From Pampus argenteus (taxonomy: Eukaryota; Chordata; Actinopteri; Scombriformes; Stromateidae): 64,000 nucleotides of DNA. Shown in pieces: positions 26,101 through 36,569 of the stretch. The notes under the pieces are model-generated. The model was not told where the DNA came from, did no database searches, and was given only the letters and a program-made list of their open reading frames with translations. Location of the stretch: NCBI GenBank assembly GCA_036937835.1, contig CM072873.1, forward strand, positions 17,190,501 to 17,254,500, read 5' to 3'. Both the position numbers and the translations under genes were made by a program. The first letter of the stretch is position 1; each line of letters starts with the position of its first letter.

Positions 26101-29100
26101 GAAAGCTAGTTAGATCCTCCTAATAATCACTGATATGTCGTAGAAGCAACAGTAATTTCTGTTTTAAATCCCCTCCTTCTCCTTTTCCAACTTCAGGGAA
26201 CTCTTGACGTAGGGCTGATTGACTCCGTTTGTGCATCTGACAACCCTGATCGGTAAGTTGGATCAATCGTCTAAAAAAAACAGAAACCCTGGTTCACTTT
26301 AATCAGTTGAATAGTAATAAAGCAAATGAACAAATACAAAAAAAAACAAATAAATAAGTACAAATTAAAACCATTATACACATTTGTAATATGAATATAT
26401 AAATAATGTAAAATTTCAAGGTGTGAATATTTAGGTCCTGAGTGTCTTGTGTGCTTAAGTCACCTTTTCCTCCTAGAGTTACGTTGAATTCATTTTTGCA
26501 TCTGTGGCACCATATCAAGTATTTCTTTATGAATTTGAACAGATGACACAGAACAGACACTTTATCTCTACACCCTTTATTTACACAACCTAGAGGATCT
26601 CTTGCGAACCTGGTGGTGGATCTTTTCTAAAGTCTCTCACTTGATCTTTTGCAGGCCCAACTCTTTTGTCATCATTACGGCCAACCGTGTGATCCACTGT
26701 AACAGTGACACACCAGAGGAGATGCATCACTGGATCAGTCTGCTGCAGAAACCCAAAGGAGACGCCAGGATCGACGGGCAGGAGTTCCTTGTCAGAGGTG
26801 AGAGAGCTTCATTTCATTGCGCATATGGTTTTAATTGGTATTTAAAATAAATATTAATTATTATCATATCATATATTTCACTCTCTCTCTTTCTGCCTCA
26901 TCAACTTTCAGGCTGGCTGCAAAAGGAGATGAAGACGAATGCTAAGAGCACCTCCCTGAAGCTGAAGAAGCGCTGGTTTGTTTTGACTCACAACTCCCTG
27001 GATTACTACAAAAGTTCAGAGCGTAATTCCTCCAAGATGGGAACTCTGGTCCTTAACTCCCTCTGCTCCATCATTCAGCCGGATGAACGTGTGCACAGAG
27101 AAACAGGTGAGAGGGAAGAGAAGTGGAGGAAGGGCAGGTTTAATTAGGGATTAGATGCAGTGAGAGGATTCTAGCTTTATAATTATACACATGAAGCGTG
27201 TAACTAGTAACAGGAGAATTATTGTAGCACTGTTATAGAACTTAATTATTCCCTTAGTGGAAATATTTTTTATTTAATTTTGATAATGTTGATCGAGTCC
27301 TGCTTTTACAGGCTACTGGAACATCATAGTGTACGGGAGGAAGCATTCCTACCGCCTCTATACCAAGATGCTGAATGAGGCCATGAGGTGGACAGCTGCC
27401 ATACAGGGAGTCATTGACAGCAAGACCCCCATCGAAACTCCGACTCTGCAGCTCATCAGGGACATCAAGGTAAAGCACACACAAACACACACACACACAC
27501 ATAATAACAGAACGTTTTAAGGTTTAAGATAAATTCAACCTCTTTGTGTCCTCGCAGGAGAACAGTGTGAACCCAGACATAGTGGAGCAGATGTACAGGA
27601 GGAACCCCATCCTCAGATACACTCAGCATCCCCTGCACTCTCCTCTGCTACCGCTCCCTTATGGAGAGGTGACCAGCCGTGAGTAAAACACCAAACTCAG
27701 CAACCCCCATCCTGAAAACAACTTATATGTCTTCCTCAAACAAATTATGTGCATAAAAAATCTTCCGAGCATGTGACTTCCCTCCGTAGGCAAACCAAAG
27801 TGAAGCTTTCACGCACAAAAAGCAAGAAATGATGTTCTCATACTTAAAAACAATGTTTTTTTTTCTTTTTATCTGTGTGCAGTACACAGGCAGCAAGGTT
27901 ACGCCAGCCTGCAGGATGAGGCGGTGCGAGTTTTCAACTCACTGCAGGAGATGGAGACGCTGGCAGACACGGTGCCGATCATTCAGGGCATCCTACAGAC
28001 CTGCCAGGACCTGCGCCCTCTCAGGGATGAGGTACTTTTCAAGAAACAACAGTTGCCCTTTGTTTACGCAGTGTTACAACAGATGTATGTAATGTATGTA
28101 ATGACCAGATGTATTTTCAGAAGTTTTGACACATTTGATTGCTGCCAAAATGTTAAATACCCTTTAATGTTTTGTTTTTCAGGTATACTGTCAGGTGATC
28201 AAGCAGACCAATCATGTGCCTCAGCCGAACAGCCCAGCCAATCGGGCACACTGGCACCTGCTCACCTGCATGAGCTGCACCTTCCTGCCCAGTCGAGCCA
28301 TTTTAAGATACCTCCGCTTTCACCTCAAGAGGTGTGTGTGTGTGTTCTCAGCATTAAAATGAGCCTTTTTGATACATCATCCATGAAATAAATGATTATT
28401 TTCCGAATATTAATGATAATTATTAAATGTGTCATGTGTGTTTGTGTCAGGGTACGTGAGCGTTATCCTGGCACGGAGATCGAGCGCTACGCCAGTTTCA
28501 TCGGGGAATCCCTGAAGAAGACCAAGACTCGTGAGTTTGTTCCCTCGCAGGAGGAGATTGCCGCCCTGCTGGTGAGACAGGAGATGAGCACCACTGTCTA
28601 CTGCCACGGAGGAGGCTCCTGCAAGATCTCCATCAATTCACACACCACAGCTGGAGAGGTGCACATGAACACATATGCACACACGCATATACCGATGAGT
28701 CAGTTTCACAAAGGATGTTTTTCAGACACACATGAAAGATATTGGCAGTATCAAAGCTGTGTTAGCATTTAGTTTCTGTATTTTAATTGTGTTTATGATC
28801 CATCCGTACTGTTGGAAACTAGTCTTTATGTTTTAATGTTGCTGCTGCAGGTTGTGGAGAAGCTGATCAGAGGTTTGGCGATGGAGGAAAGCAAGAACTT
28901 GTTCTCTCTATTTGAACACAACACCATCACAGACCGAGCTTTGGAGAGCAGAGTGATTGTGGCAGATGTACTGGCCAAGTTTGAAAGGTATCTTTCTACA
29001 AATTTGCTTAAAATAAGTTTAAAATTAAATTCAAATATTAAAACTTTATTGTCATCAAAACATAAAAACCACACAACTCACAAAAAATATATACAGCATC

Positions 29101-31417
29101 TCAGCATACACATTCATAAAAATACAGCTGACAATACACACTTTACACAATATCACATTATCACATTAACTTGGCTTGTTTTGTTGTTAACAGTGTATTG
29201 GGACTGTTTTAAATGTATTTTTATATATGCTTAGAAAGTGAGTTTAGTGTTTATATTCTTCCAGACTGGCAGGCAGTGAAGAAGAGGAGGAAGAAGGAGA
29301 ATGGAAACTCTATTTTAAGCTCTACTGCTTCTTGGATGTGGAGAGCATGCCGAAAGAAGGGGTGGAGTTTGCTTTCATGTTTGAGCAGGTGAGCTTTACT
29401 GCACGACGCAGGTATGACAAATAAATGTTTTGCAGGCAGGATAACTGTATGATAGTGATGAAAAAATGATCATTTAACAATTGCTAATGACTTTCTCCAC
29501 ATTTTAACAAAATTACACGCTTTTGACTTCACTTTTGAGTTACTTTCTACAACCAAAATCGAATCTATATGATTGAAATGTCTGTTTTGGGTTCACTACT
29601 GTGGACACATTGTGGTCGCTGATAGATTTTTCTGTCTGTCTCTCTCAGGCCCACGAGTCTCTGATAAGTGGACACTTCCCAGCCTCAGAGGAAACTTTGC
29701 AGCATTTGGCAGCATTGCGTCTCCAGTATCTCCACGGTGACGGAGCAGGTCGGGCCGGGTGGAGCTTGGGAAGTGTTTATCCAATCGGACGTCTCCGCAA
29801 TCGCATCTTACACTCCACCAAGCCGGGCGTGGGGGCAGCAGGTGGAGTGGGAGGAGGTGGAGCAGGAGGAGTAGGAGATGGGAAGGGTACGATAGGAGGG
29901 CCCGGCGGTGTCGGCATCGGGGCAGAGAAACGAAAGACCCCGAGCTTCCTGGACGGCACCCTGAGGAGAAGCTTCAAGACTGGTTCACTGAAGAAGCAGA
30001 AGGTCAGTGATGGTTTCCCATGTCCTTCCTCGTTCACTAAAACCCGGTTTCATGAATCTTCTAATTGATTTATATATTAAGGTATTTCATGAAAATGGAA
30101 AAGGAAGAACATGTGATGACTCTCCTGACTGACTGATAGTTTGATTGACTGGCTGTGTGGTTGCAGGTGGAGGAAGAGCAGATGCTGGAGATGTGGGTGA
30201 AGGAGGAGACGTCTGCCACACGGGCCAGTGTTTTGGAGAAGTGGACTCGGCTGCAGGGCATGCCCCAGCATCAGGCCATGCTTAAATATATGAGCATCAT
30301 TAAAGAGTGGCCTGGATACGGCTCTACTCTGTTTGACGTGGAGGTCAGAAAATTATAAGATAGATTTATTGGTTTAAATAAAACCCGAAAAGACTTATAA
30401 AAGACGAGTAACCTCTTCTTTTCCTTCCTTGCCTCTCTGTGTCTGTAGTGTAAAGAGGGCGGTTTCCCTCATGATCTGTGGCTGAGCGTGAGTGCTGACA
30501 ACGTGTCTGTGTATAAACGAGGTGAACCCAAACCACTGGAGACCTTCCAGTATGAACACATCACTTTCTTCGGAGCGTCACAGCCGTGCACCTACAAGAT
30601 CATCGTGGATGAGAGGGAGATGTTCTTCGAGACTCCATTGGTGAGAGTTTTATGTATTTATATTTTTTTCTTCCTCCTTTTAGGGCTGTAACTAAAGATT
30701 GTTTTAACTTGAGTATTTTCCGGATTAATCGATTAATCGTTTGGCCTATAAAATGATATTTAAGTCACAATTAACTGATTAACTTTTTAACTTGTGTTTC
30801 TTTTACTCGATCTTGTTATTCTTGGGGTTTTTTTTACCTTGTCTGCCTATTTATGATTATACCTGAAACAGTTTTCATACTGGGGATATGCATATTAAAA
30901 TGCCTAAATTAAAAAAAATGTTTTATTGAAGGCTGTCCATCTTTGCTTGTGGTTCAACTTCCATGCTTTGATCGGACAGTTGACAGGTCTCCAACCTGAA
31001 AACTAAAGGCAGTACTTTGTATTTAGTACTGGCAGATCTATGCTACCATCTACTGGACAGCACTGATTTTAATGTAGGGAAAGAAAAACTATTAATTCAA
31101 GTTAATTTTAAATTGTCCTTTTAGGATATGTTTTTCATGGATTTATGAGATAGTTGGTCCAGTCCACATGTCATTAGGCAAGTTACCAGATTGCTCCTGA
31201 AGACTAGAAAGGAGCTACATAAAAGTTAATTTACCATTTTACAGTAAATGCGTACATATAAAAAGGAAATGCAATTAACAATGTTTACGTTACACTATTT
31301 TTTACTCTTCAGGTTGGGGAGATCACCAAGATCATGAGGGCTTACATTAACATGATGGTGAAGAAACGTTGCAGCATTATGTCCGTGACCAGCATCACCA
31401 GTTCCTGGATCAGGTGA
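5181..31417 (+). CDS. myo10: Unconventional myosin X (MYO10-like), 42 exons, 5' end missing
   Basis: Barbed-end-directed actin motor that makes and travels in filopodia, with a MyTH4-FERM cargo tail. The exons sum to 6255 nt (2084 residues plus stop; human is 2058), lacking only the initial exon. Order: motor (P-loop GESGAGKT, switch I NNNSSRFGK, switch II DIFGFENFE), three IQ motifs, a short charged helix, the antiparallel coiled coil (MEEILQLEREIERLQKK), a proline-rich linker, split PH domains, MyTH4 and FERM. Every exon keeps phase with its neighbours; all introns are GT-AG except one GC-AG at 23224-23368. A 14-nt microexon lies at 18858-18871. The stop follows residues SSWIR. Teleosts carry several myo10 copies, so the exact paralogue is open; lineage-specific inserts and the neighbours suggest a divergent copy. 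Confidence 0.95.
5290..5329 (+). repeat. (AC)n microsatellite just after a MYO10 donor site
   Basis: CA-repeat tract starting about 10 nt downstream of the donor at 5280. Confidence 0.9.
6391..6474 (+). repeat. (TG)n microsatellite inside the piggyBac element
   Basis: Imperfect TG repeat of about 80 nt with GCATGTGAG interruptions, upstream of the transposase remnant. Confidence 0.9.
6667..7388 (+). pseudogene. piggyBac-type transposase remnant (catalytic core deleted)
   Basis: A reading frame from the ATG at 6667 (MAKVYTTKEALEIVM) has an acidic/serine N-terminus, then the start of the piggyBac transposase domain (SLLLTDEIIQHILAVTN, GRREITGWQDLDMEELQAYIG). It stops at 7146. A different frame then carries the end of the protein: CRRLCDFCRKRKVGSTCCKCGR and CKDHSLIICSLC, the C-terminal cysteine-rich zinc-binding domain of the family. 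The DDD catalytic region of several hundred residues is absent between them. The terminal frame is well kept, so the deletion and frameshift may be fairly recent. Function: none expected from this copy. Confidence 0.85.
7365..7900 (+). repeat. Direct duplication within the piggyBac right end
   Basis: The segment 7365-7534 recurs at 7731-7900 with an offset of 366 nt and few differences (ACATACTGGCATTTAAAGG through GGAGCCACGTTTTG). The first copy includes the last codons of the transposase remnant. Probably a segmental duplication within the element. Confidence 0.9.
10009..10040 (+). repeat. (AT)n microsatellite
   Basis: Perfect AT dinucleotide tract in the large MYO10 intron. Confidence 0.9.
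10580..10609 (+). repeat. (CA)n microsatellite
   Basis: Perfect CA tract in the large MYO10 intron. Confidence 0.9.
11300..11476 (-). repeat. GGCTGCAACTAA-type teleost interspersed repeat, inverted
   Basis: Read on the - strand it begins TTAGGGCTGCAACTAACAAT, continues with degenerate ATTAATCGATTAAT-like words, and then the characteristic TAGTTGTTTGGGCCATAAAA. I recognise this as a frequent non-autonomous DNA-transposon-like repeat of teleosts. The far edge is approximate. Confidence 0.65.
11937..11972 (+). repeat. (TG)n microsatellite
   Basis: Perfect TG tract in the large MYO10 intron. Confidence 0.9.
13810..14370 (+). mobile_element. CAGTGGTGGAAG-type repeat with a second repeat inserted in it
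   Basis: The left part (13810 to about 14003) starts CAGTGGTGGAAGGAGTATTC and ends TTGTAGCTGCTGGAGGTG. The right part (about 14278-14370) resumes with AAAGTAACTAAAGCTGTCAA and GTGGGGTAGAAGTATAAAGT. These are successive parts of one common teleost hAT-like repeat. Between them, from about 14004, lies a different repeat starting TAGTGGTTCCCAACCTAGGG. The right terminus of the outer element is missing. Confidence 0.65.
18270..18311 (+). repeat. (TG)n tract abutting the acceptor of the P-loop exon
   Basis: TG-rich tract ending only 8 nt before the AG acceptor of the MYO10 exon starting at 18320; it stands where a polypyrimidine tract would normally be. Confidence 0.9.
20145..20173 (+). repeat. 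(CA)n microsatellite in a short MYO10 intron
   Basis: CA tract in the 127-nt intron between the switch II exon and the next exon. Confidence 0.9.
22725..23223 (+). other. myo10: MYO10 IQ neck and shortened charged helix (2 exons)
   Basis: Exons 22725-22831 and 22929-23223. They carry the end of the converter (VFMKESLEQRLEK) and three calmodulin-type IQ motifs; the third, ALVLQKHRRGQVAR, is the best match. A Lys/Glu-rich stretch (VREEKKKKEEEQKKKKEEEE) corresponds to the single alpha-helix lever extension. It is about 45 residues long, which I judge to be roughly half the mammalian region. The second exon ends at GAG followed by GCAAGT, a GC-type donor. Confidence 0.88.
23369..24247 (+). other. 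myo10: MYO10 coiled coil plus proline-rich linker exon (879 nt)
   Basis: One large phase-0 exon of 293 codons. The first about 75 residues match the myosin X antiparallel coiled coil, ending in LLNF. Then comes an acidic EEEVDEGFHAEEE box shared with MYO10. From about 23722 to 23965 there are repeated runs of five or six prolines (LPPPPPAF, PPAPPPPPPLP, LPPPPPPLPPP, LPPPPPPGEG), like the FH1 region of formins. The 3' part is acidic and serine-rich, like the PEST region. Mammalian MYO10 as I recall it has no comparable polyproline tract. Confidence 0.88.
24449..27469 (+). other. myo10: MYO10 PH-domain exons (split PH1/PH2 and a further PH)
   Basis: Exons 24449-24572, 24708-24846, 25496-25600, 25691-25786, 25878-25971, 26197-26252, 26655-26797, 26912-27106, 27312-27469. 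As in mammalian myosin X, one PH domain interrupts another. The phosphoinositide-binding face is represented by GWLYKKGGGLSTLSRRNWK, with the basic residues kept. PH-core words include RRRWCVLKDETFMWF, MRWFVLRDSKLMYY and KKRWFVLTHNSLDYY. By analogy these bind PI(3,4,5)P3 and recruit the motor to the plasma membrane. Confidence 0.92.
27558..31417 (+). other. myo10: MYO10 MyTH4-FERM tail exons
   Basis: Exons 27558-27678, 27883-28031, 28183-28331, 28451-28658, 28851-28987, 29265-29388, 29649-30002, 30167-30343, 30449-30640, 31313-31417. The MyTH4 part starts at about NPILRYTQHPLHSPLLPLPYG and contains LPSRAILRYLRFHLKR. FERM words include VYCHGGGSCKISINSHTTAGE, KLYCFLDVESMPKEGVEFAF and KEWPGYGSTLFDVECKEGGF. 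In mammals this tail binds microtubules, integrin beta tails and DCC. The exon 29649-30002 encodes an extra glycine-rich loop of about 32 residues. The donor at 27678 was chosen over an earlier GT at 27669 because only it restores frame with the next exon. Confidence 0.92.
30681..30760 (+). repeat. GGCTGCAACTAA-type repeat fragment in MYO10 intron
   Basis: Begins TAGGGCTGTAACTAAAGATT and contains GGATTAATCGATTAATCGTT followed by TGGCCTATAAAATG. It is the same family as the inverted copy near 11300-11476. Confidence 0.7.
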
Positions 31418-33060
31418 TCACCACCAGCCAATCAGAGCCCTTTGTTCATCCAGCGGGCAAAAGATGCCTCAGCCCCGATCCCCAGCACCACCCCACCCCA
31501 CCCTCGCATTAGTTGGTTGGTTGGTTTTGATGGAGGCAGTCGTGTAAATCCAGCTAATCCTCCAGGCTGAATGAAGAACGGTGGGTGAGCATCTATAGCA
31601 GAGTGTGAATAAAGCAAGTCAGAAGTGGACACAGAAGCCAAACGCACACTCCACTGGCCTACGTTTCACTTGGCATTGGGATCAATATCTTTTGGGAATC
31701 GAGTCTATTTAAAAAGGAGCATGACAAAGAAGCAACCTGTATTTTTGGGACGGTACTTTCAAACACATAACCCCCCCCCCCAGTTGTAGCCCTGCATGTC
31801 GATGTTCAAGCACACTCTCAAACTTCTCTCCGTTTTTTCCTTTCTGGACTAAACTCAGTAATAACAAGCACAACATACCACTCACTTAGTCCCAGTTCGT
31901 CCCAGGTGGCTCCCTCCTATCCTTCGAGTGCACTGCCAGACAGAAAAAAAGCCACAAAATCTCAGTTACAATTGTTTTTGGCTCTTTTCTTTTTCTCTCT
32001 CTCTATCTATCACTCCTTCACGTCAGAGTCTCTCTCTCTCTCTTTCTCTTCACATGCATTCGTCCTCACTACTGTTGCATCTTGTTTGGTATTAAGTTAT
32101 AATGCTAAAATTCTTGTTCTTGCTTGCTTTCTCTCTGTTGTTCTCTCACCATTTGTTATCTGTGGCATAAGTTATATTACATTTATTGTAACTGAGATAC
32201 AAAAAAAGGACTTCTTCAGGGCTACTTAAAGGGAAAAATCAACTCTTAGCCCACCAAAAGACGTAGAGTTCACTCGCGCTCTCATCAGTGCCACCGTGTG
32301 GCCACAAGAAAAGAAAATACAGCCAAATAACGTGGCTTTAAATATTTCTGAACGATATCATATAGATTTTCTTGAGAAGAAGAAGAAGAAGTAGAGGTTT
32401 CGCTTTGGAGGCTCTCTGCTCATGGTTTCATGGCTTCTCTATCTACATATTATTCTACTGTATATTCACACATGTACACATAAACTGAACCGACATGTAT
32501 CGTTTTGTACTGTATATCACACATTATAAGAGTTATTATTGAATTTCAGTGGGCCACTGCACTGTACAGTATATAGATGCCATACTAAATGCAATGTGAC
32601 ACCTTTTGTGTAAAAATACATGCAAGTGAATGGTGTTAATGACCACTGTATGTCTGAATATGATGCCAATACTGTACATCATTCACTGGCTGTGCCATTA
32701 ATGTGACTCACAGAGGAACAAGAGTTAGTAAAACACAGACCATAATGAGACGGATCGCCATGGTGATCATGTTTTCACAGTGTTTTGATCGGTTTATTAT
32801 TGTTGTTATTTGTGGGACTCACTCTACAGCGTTAATTGGAGCCATAAAATAATGTATATCCTTGTCTGTTTATGCTATTCTCACTTTTATTTCTTTACCA
32901 AGAAGATCAGTAACTTACACAATAACGCATAAGCGCTCCAGTCTGTCTGTGTTTCCAACCTGTTTATGAACATGTGACTTTTATTACTGATATTATTACT
33001 GTATGCCCCCCCCCCCCCCCCCTGCTATCTTAACCACCCTGAAGTGTCTGGAATGCTGCT

Positions 33061-33095
33061 GTGTGTGTGTGTGTGTGTGAGTGTGTGAGTGCGTG

Positions 33096-33139
<44 letters not shown>

Positions 33140-33148
33140 TGAGTGTAA
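33061..33148 (+). repeat. (TG)n microsatellite, interrupted
   Basis: About 85 nt of TG repeats with GAGTG interruptions, shortly after a 16-nt poly(C) run. Confidence 0.9.
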
Positions 33149-33292
33149 CTATGGTCTTTCAAACAGTTGGAAAAGAAATAGGAAAATGAGAAAAGAAATT
33201 TTACTGAGTGTATTCCTTGGAAATATTTACGCGAGTAACCTTTGCAAAGAATGGTGTTGTGATCGTGAGTTAAAGGGAAGAGCATGGGACCG

Positions 33293-33322
33293 GAGGGAGG
33301 GAGGGAGGGGGGGAGGGAGGGT
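33293..33322 (+). repeat. (GGGA)n tract with G-quadruplex potential
   Basis: At least five runs of three or more G separated by single A residues, on the transcribed sense strand in the presumed MYO10 3'UTR. Confidence 0.85.
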
Positions 33323-33664
33323 TAAGGGTAATTTATATATTAATATACTGTATGTATTGCCAAGTGTGTTTGGGAGGGATGGATAGTGTATTAAAAATAT
33401 AATGGAGTTTTTAAGGTGTTAAAATGAGCAGATAAGACACTGTGAGGAGGCTTGGAAATGGTTTATTATGGGATTTTGTTGACAGTCATCACTGGTTTGT
33501 GTGTATGTGTGTGTGTGTATGTTTTGAACTGAAACTGAAGTCACTGTTCTGTCAACATCACCTGACGCTGAGCCACTGCAGGTAGGCGGCTTCATCCCTG
33601 ATATATAGCAGCTCTGAATGACAGAATGGTGAAAAAGTCTGTCGGCTATCTGGAGTGCTGCATA

Positions 33665-33975
33665 CAGCGAGTGCCGTAGCCAGGATTTTAGAAATACTGA
33701 GGTCATGAATCCAACACGGTCAACCTCCAACCCTGCAGAAAACCAGCCAGATACTGTTCAAAAATATCATCTTCAGATTTAATTCCTCAACATGTCTAAA
33801 TGCAGCTAGGATTAACATTTTGTTGAGGAAATAGTGAATCAGTTATTTATTCGGCCTCAAAGTCTAACAATACTAGATACTCAGCTTGTTAAAGTATCTA
33901 CCCATGCAACAACAACAACAACAAATAAATACCAATGACATGACCTCAGTGTCTTCAATGGTAGCTACGGCCCTG
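33665..33975. mobile_element. Non-autonomous hAT-type element, 311 bp
   Basis: The 8-bp direct repeat GCTGCATA lies at 33657-33664 and 33976-33983, exactly flanking the element. Ends are inverted copies: left CAGCGAGTGCCGTAGCCAGG, right (reverse-complemented) CAGGGCCGTAGCTACCATTG, and both run on into an ACTGAGGTCATG word. An 8-bp duplication and CAG termini are hAT hallmarks. No open frame inside, so it needs a transposase in trans. Confidence 0.8.
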
Positions 33976-34504
33976 GCTGCATACACACACAGCCCACTGG
34001 GATCCTGCCTATAGAGTTAGAATAAGCAGAACTCACTCGGAGGTTCCAGGTTGAACTTTTGATTATTTTTTGTTTTGGCTAAAATTAGTGCAAAACTATA
34101 TAAAAGTTAACCCATAAGCCATAATTAACAAGGAACCCGGAGCTGTCTTGTTCTAGCTATTCTGCTTCTATGGTTCTGGTCTGATATTACTGATATTACA
34201 CTGAGTAGGAAGAAGTTGTCCTATAGTTGCTGAAATGTGGTCAGTGTGTTGGCTGAAGGGAACAATACGTCAGATTATCTGATCACAGATCTGTCTTCAA
34301 GGGCAACTTCACCACAGAGGGTCCTGTTATCAGCCGCAGGCGGCCAGAGTGGGGCCCGTTCTTATCTTATGTTATGCTTATTATCATCATCATTATATAG
34401 TAAAACATTGTGCTTGCTTAAAACAAAAGAGAAAGAGAGAGATATGTGTGTTATTCTTTTTTTTATTATTATTATTTGTAACTGGCTTTACAAAGTTATG
34501 CTTT

Positions 34505-34510
34505 AATAAA
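34505..34510 (+). terminator. myo10: Possible distal MYO10 poly(A) signal
   Basis: AATAAA followed by a GT/T-rich stretch (TTGTCCTCTATTTAATGTTG). An alternative AATAAA is at 31608-31613, only about 190 nt after the stop. Which is used cannot be told from sequence. Confidence 0.4.
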
Positions 34511-34554
34511 TTATGGAAATTGTCCTCTATTTAATGTTGTTTTTATTTTGACTC

Positions 34555-35118
34555 CTGTATAAACATCAAGTATTTAAATATATTTACTCAAGTACTGAAG
34601 TACTTTACTTAATATTTCCATTTTACATTTTAAAGGAAAATATTGTATTTTTTCCACTACATTTATTTTGCAGCTTTATTTCCTTTTCAGATTTAACACA
34701 CATCAACATACATTTATAAATGATACTGCTTTGTTAAAGATTGAACCAGTATGTTTTTGGTTGAAGCTCATATTCAGAGTTATTAGCAGTTTCACCAAAT
34801 AGATATTTCACCTTTAAACATCACACTTTTTTTAAAATTATTTTAATCAACAAAAATTAAAACTCTCCAATATTTTCCTTATGAAAAAGTAAAGATTAGA
34901 GAAGTCTGTAAAATGAATCCAAATGTCTTTATGAATCATCTCATGAGATTTCTGGAAACTTTTTAAAGGGCATAGGACGTGTAGGCCTACTTTATTATTA
35001 TTATTTAATATATCAGTCACCTTTCTACAAAACTAGTACTTTCAATACCTCAAATTCTACTTAAATGAAGGACTTATACTTATAATGGAGTCTTGTTAGA
35101 TTGCTGTATTGGTCCTTT
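34555..35118 (-). repeat. Degenerate hAT-like repeat, inverted
   Basis: Contains TACTCAAGTACTGAAGTACT, TCCACTACATTTATTTTGCA and CAGCTTTATTTCCTTTTCAG, which are reverse-strand words of the same repeat family as the one at 13810. Edges approximate. Confidence 0.5.
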
Positions 35119-35183
35119 TACCTCGACCCCTGCCGACAGGTATGCACACAGACGTACACACGCCTTCTTCTGCTCTCTGCTTG

Positions 35184-35216
35184 GTGCGTAATGAACGTGC
35201 GTAATGAACGTGCGTC
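35184..35216 (+). promoter_or_regulatory. Tandem GTGCGTAATGAAC repeat upstream of PTTG1IP
   Basis: The 13-nt unit GTGCGTAATGAAC occurs twice in a row, followed by GTGCGTCAGG. Each junction makes ACGTGC, which fits the hypoxia-response core RCGTG. It lies about 190-220 nt before the PTTG1IP start codon, where a proximal promoter or 5'UTR would be. Regulatory role is inferred only. Confidence 0.3.
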
Positions 35217-35404
35217 AGGACTTTTGCGTTTTGTTCCTTCTCGGTAAGATCACATCTCGACTTTCATACGCCGACCAGGACAAAACATTTCCTCCTTTTG
35301 AGGCCAGATTTGTTTTGTTTTTTTGTTTTCTCAGACATAAAAAAACACATCTGAGAAATAAATAAAACAAAGAATATCTGAATATTCACTTTTACAGGCT
35401 GAAG

Positions 35405-36533
35405 ATGGATTTACGGGGTTTTGTCCCTGCTCTGCTTCTTGTCTTCGGTTTTGCGACAGTTTTGGCCCAGACTTCCGCACCTGGTCAAGGTAAGCATGTA
35501 AATTACTTTTCACGCTATATATAGTGTTTAAGACATTTATGGCACCTAAATCTACCGTTCATTAAATTGCTTTTTTAGCTGCGTCATGATTTATTATTAG
35601 GATGATGCAGATTCATCACCTGACTTACTGAATCACAATTTTCCCAATTTACGACATGCTGCTGTTTTTAAGTTTTCTTTTTGTCTTAAACTTTTAGTTG
35701 CTTAACTGCAATAAAACAAGAAATACTACCACAACATTTACACTCTAAATGTTTGCTTTTATGTTGTTGTCATACAATATACTTCTGAGTGTGTGTTTCA
35801 TCTCAGGAAGTGAGTGAGTTTACTGGTATCACTAGTTAGTTTCATAACTTTGTGTATTGTTGAAGCCGCTCAGCAGGAAAAATGAGTCTCTCTTCAGTCC
35901 TCGTTTAATCCCCCTCAGGTCCTTGTTTCAGTGTAAAGAAACTAGAAGACTGAGACTTTGTTTACACCTCATTTGTGGCTACAGTAGAGACACAAACCCA
36001 GTTGTTGTCCTGCATAGTCTGCTGATAACAACATGACCCACAGCCTGTGTGTTTACTGTGGTCTGTTTCCATGGGAAACATCCCAGGAGGATTAGCAGTA
36101 GTTACAAAAACACACACACATTTAATCTGCCCCTTGTAACATGTTCAGCTAATCTCTGTAATACGAGAGGAAAAAATGTTTGTCCTTCTGAAAGACACGA
36201 GGCGAGACATCACGATGACTGAGTTTTCATCTCTCTAAATTGATTTGGGTGTTTTTGCTTTTTTTTTTTTAACTGGTTCGTTTTGCTTCCACAGCGTGTG
36301 AATCGAAGAATGTGACAAACTGTGAGGAATGTTTGAAAAATGTGTCGGTAAGTCCTATTTTTTTTCTCTTCTCGACTTGGCAGCTTGTTTGCGTGTGTAA
36401 AAAATGGAAAAATAAAGTATCCCAGGTGGAGGAGGCCATAGCTAGTGGCTCCTCCTCCACCTCCACACCTGTTTTACAGGTTTGAGGAGTAACTGATCTG
36501 CTGTCTCGTCCCTCCTCCTCCTAAATTTTCGGC

Positions 36534-36569
<36 letters not shown>

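Larger units (their letters stand above)
31418..35404. other. MYO10 3'UTR and spacer before PTTG1IP
   Basis: No coding exon is seen between the MYO10 stop and the PTTG1IP start. The first part is MYO10 3'UTR of unknown length: poly(A) signals stand at 31608-31613 and 34505-34510, so both short and roughly 3.1-kb forms are possible. The stretch contains a poly(C) run (33007-33022), a long TG tract, a G-rich tract, a 311-bp hAT-type element and, from about 34555, a degenerate repeat. Confidence 0.75.
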
